The position numbers were made by a program, and so were the translations under genes. Below the pieces are notes generated by a model that saw only the letters and a list, made by a program, of their open reading frames with translations, was not told the DNA's origin and searched no databases. 64,000 nt of DNA from CBDDBU01 sp965226045 (lineage in GTDB: Bacteria; Pseudomonadota; Alphaproteobacteria; VGEJ01), in the NCBI GenBank assembly GCA_965226045.1, contig CBDDBU010000028.1:575120-639119 (forward strand), read 5' to 3'. Positions 63,756-64,000 of this stretch are shown piece after piece; the stretch's first letter is position 1, and each line of letters begins with the position of its first letter.

Positions 63756-64000
63756 ACGCGGGCGGCCAGGCCGCCCTCTGGTCTTCTAGTAACGCGCCCG
63801 GCCCCTGTCAACGAGGCCGCGCGGTGGCGAAATCACCGACGATGTGACGGCGGTACGCCACAAAACGTCAGTGCGTGACGGCGGCACCCCGATACGCTGC
63901 CCACCAACCATATCTTAATGGTGCGACGGCAAGGTTACTGAGCAAACCACAGCGGTACCAGCGTCCCAGGGAGAAAACCAGAGCGACCGACGGAGACACG
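63756..64000. other. Intergenic region at window end, nothing recognised
   Basis: 245 bases with no supported gene. It contains a small hairpin (GGCGG/CCGCC near 63761-63775) and would hold the tRNA-Ser promoter. AAGGTTACTGAGCAA and the AT-richer stretch near 63910 could be part of a promoter for a gene beyond the edge. Confidence 0.5.

Overview
The window looks like a chromosomal piece of a high-GC alphaproteobacterium, probably of the Rhodospirillales kind. This is inferred from the gene content: a complete aapJQMP-type amino-acid transporter layout, class II DAHP synthase, nicotinate phosphoribosyltransferase, PolA and a Liv-type transporter. The chromosome has been heavily reworked by insertion sequences (IS). 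About a third of the window is mobile DNA: four IS1182-family copies, two IS630-family copies, one IS1595-family element with a passenger gene, and one IS21, one IS256, two nested IS3 elements plus IS5-type and other transposase scraps. Many host genes next to them are split, truncated or frameshifted.

Layout. 1-9146: MFS transporter (cut by the window edge), polA, IS1182 copy 1 inserted at the polA stop codon, nicotinate phosphoribosyltransferase, class II DAHP synthase, an XRE regulator, and the 5' end of a fatty-acid desaturase. 9147-13319: IS1182 copy 2, itself split by an IS1595-family element that carries a DNA methyltransferase fused to a PD-(D/E)XK nuclease-like domain. 13320-16629: rest of the desaturase, a betaine-homocysteine methyltransferase-like gene and an FAD oxidoreductase. 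16660-19632: IS5 scrap, decayed IS21, GNAT scrap. 19654-25299: aapPMQJ, with aapP split by IS256. 25480-28454: metC stub, IS1182 copy 3 and IS630 copy A. 28456-32311: VOC protein, decayed S8 autotransporter, bicupin. 32430-34107: IS1182 copy 4.

34146-42415 is a tightly overlapped coenzyme F420 operon: a PPOX-class and an LLM-class F420 enzyme, npdG, cofE, cofD, cofC, a fused cofGH, then a damaged acyl-CoA dehydrogenase. NpdG would reduce F420 with NADPH; the other products make F420 or use it. 42420-51994 (minus strand) is a catabolic and uptake block: phosphotransferase, P1 (DmpA) aminopeptidase, carbamoylase-type amidohydrolase, Liv permeases and ATPases, binding protein and M20 peptidase. 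It is divergent from two tandem dimethylformamidase large-subunit-like genes (first broken, second intact) and an unrecognised gene. Together these suggest import and hydrolysis of amide or peptide-like nitrogen compounds, but the substrate is not known.

58305-64000 is a scrap yard: decayed LysE exporter, IS630 copy B, an N-terminal tyrosine-integrase fragment, IS3 inside IS3, and a tRNA-Ser(GCU) on the minus strand. The most unusual items are the transposon-borne methyltransferase-nuclease translationally coupled to its transposase, the 67-bp tandem repeats at the IS1182 3' end, shared CTAG targeting by IS1182 and IS630, a PolA whose proofreading site has lost most catalytic acids, and the tandem dimethylformamidase-like locus with a 124-bp duplication around a transposase scrap. 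All family calls rest on reading motifs and context; no database search was possible.
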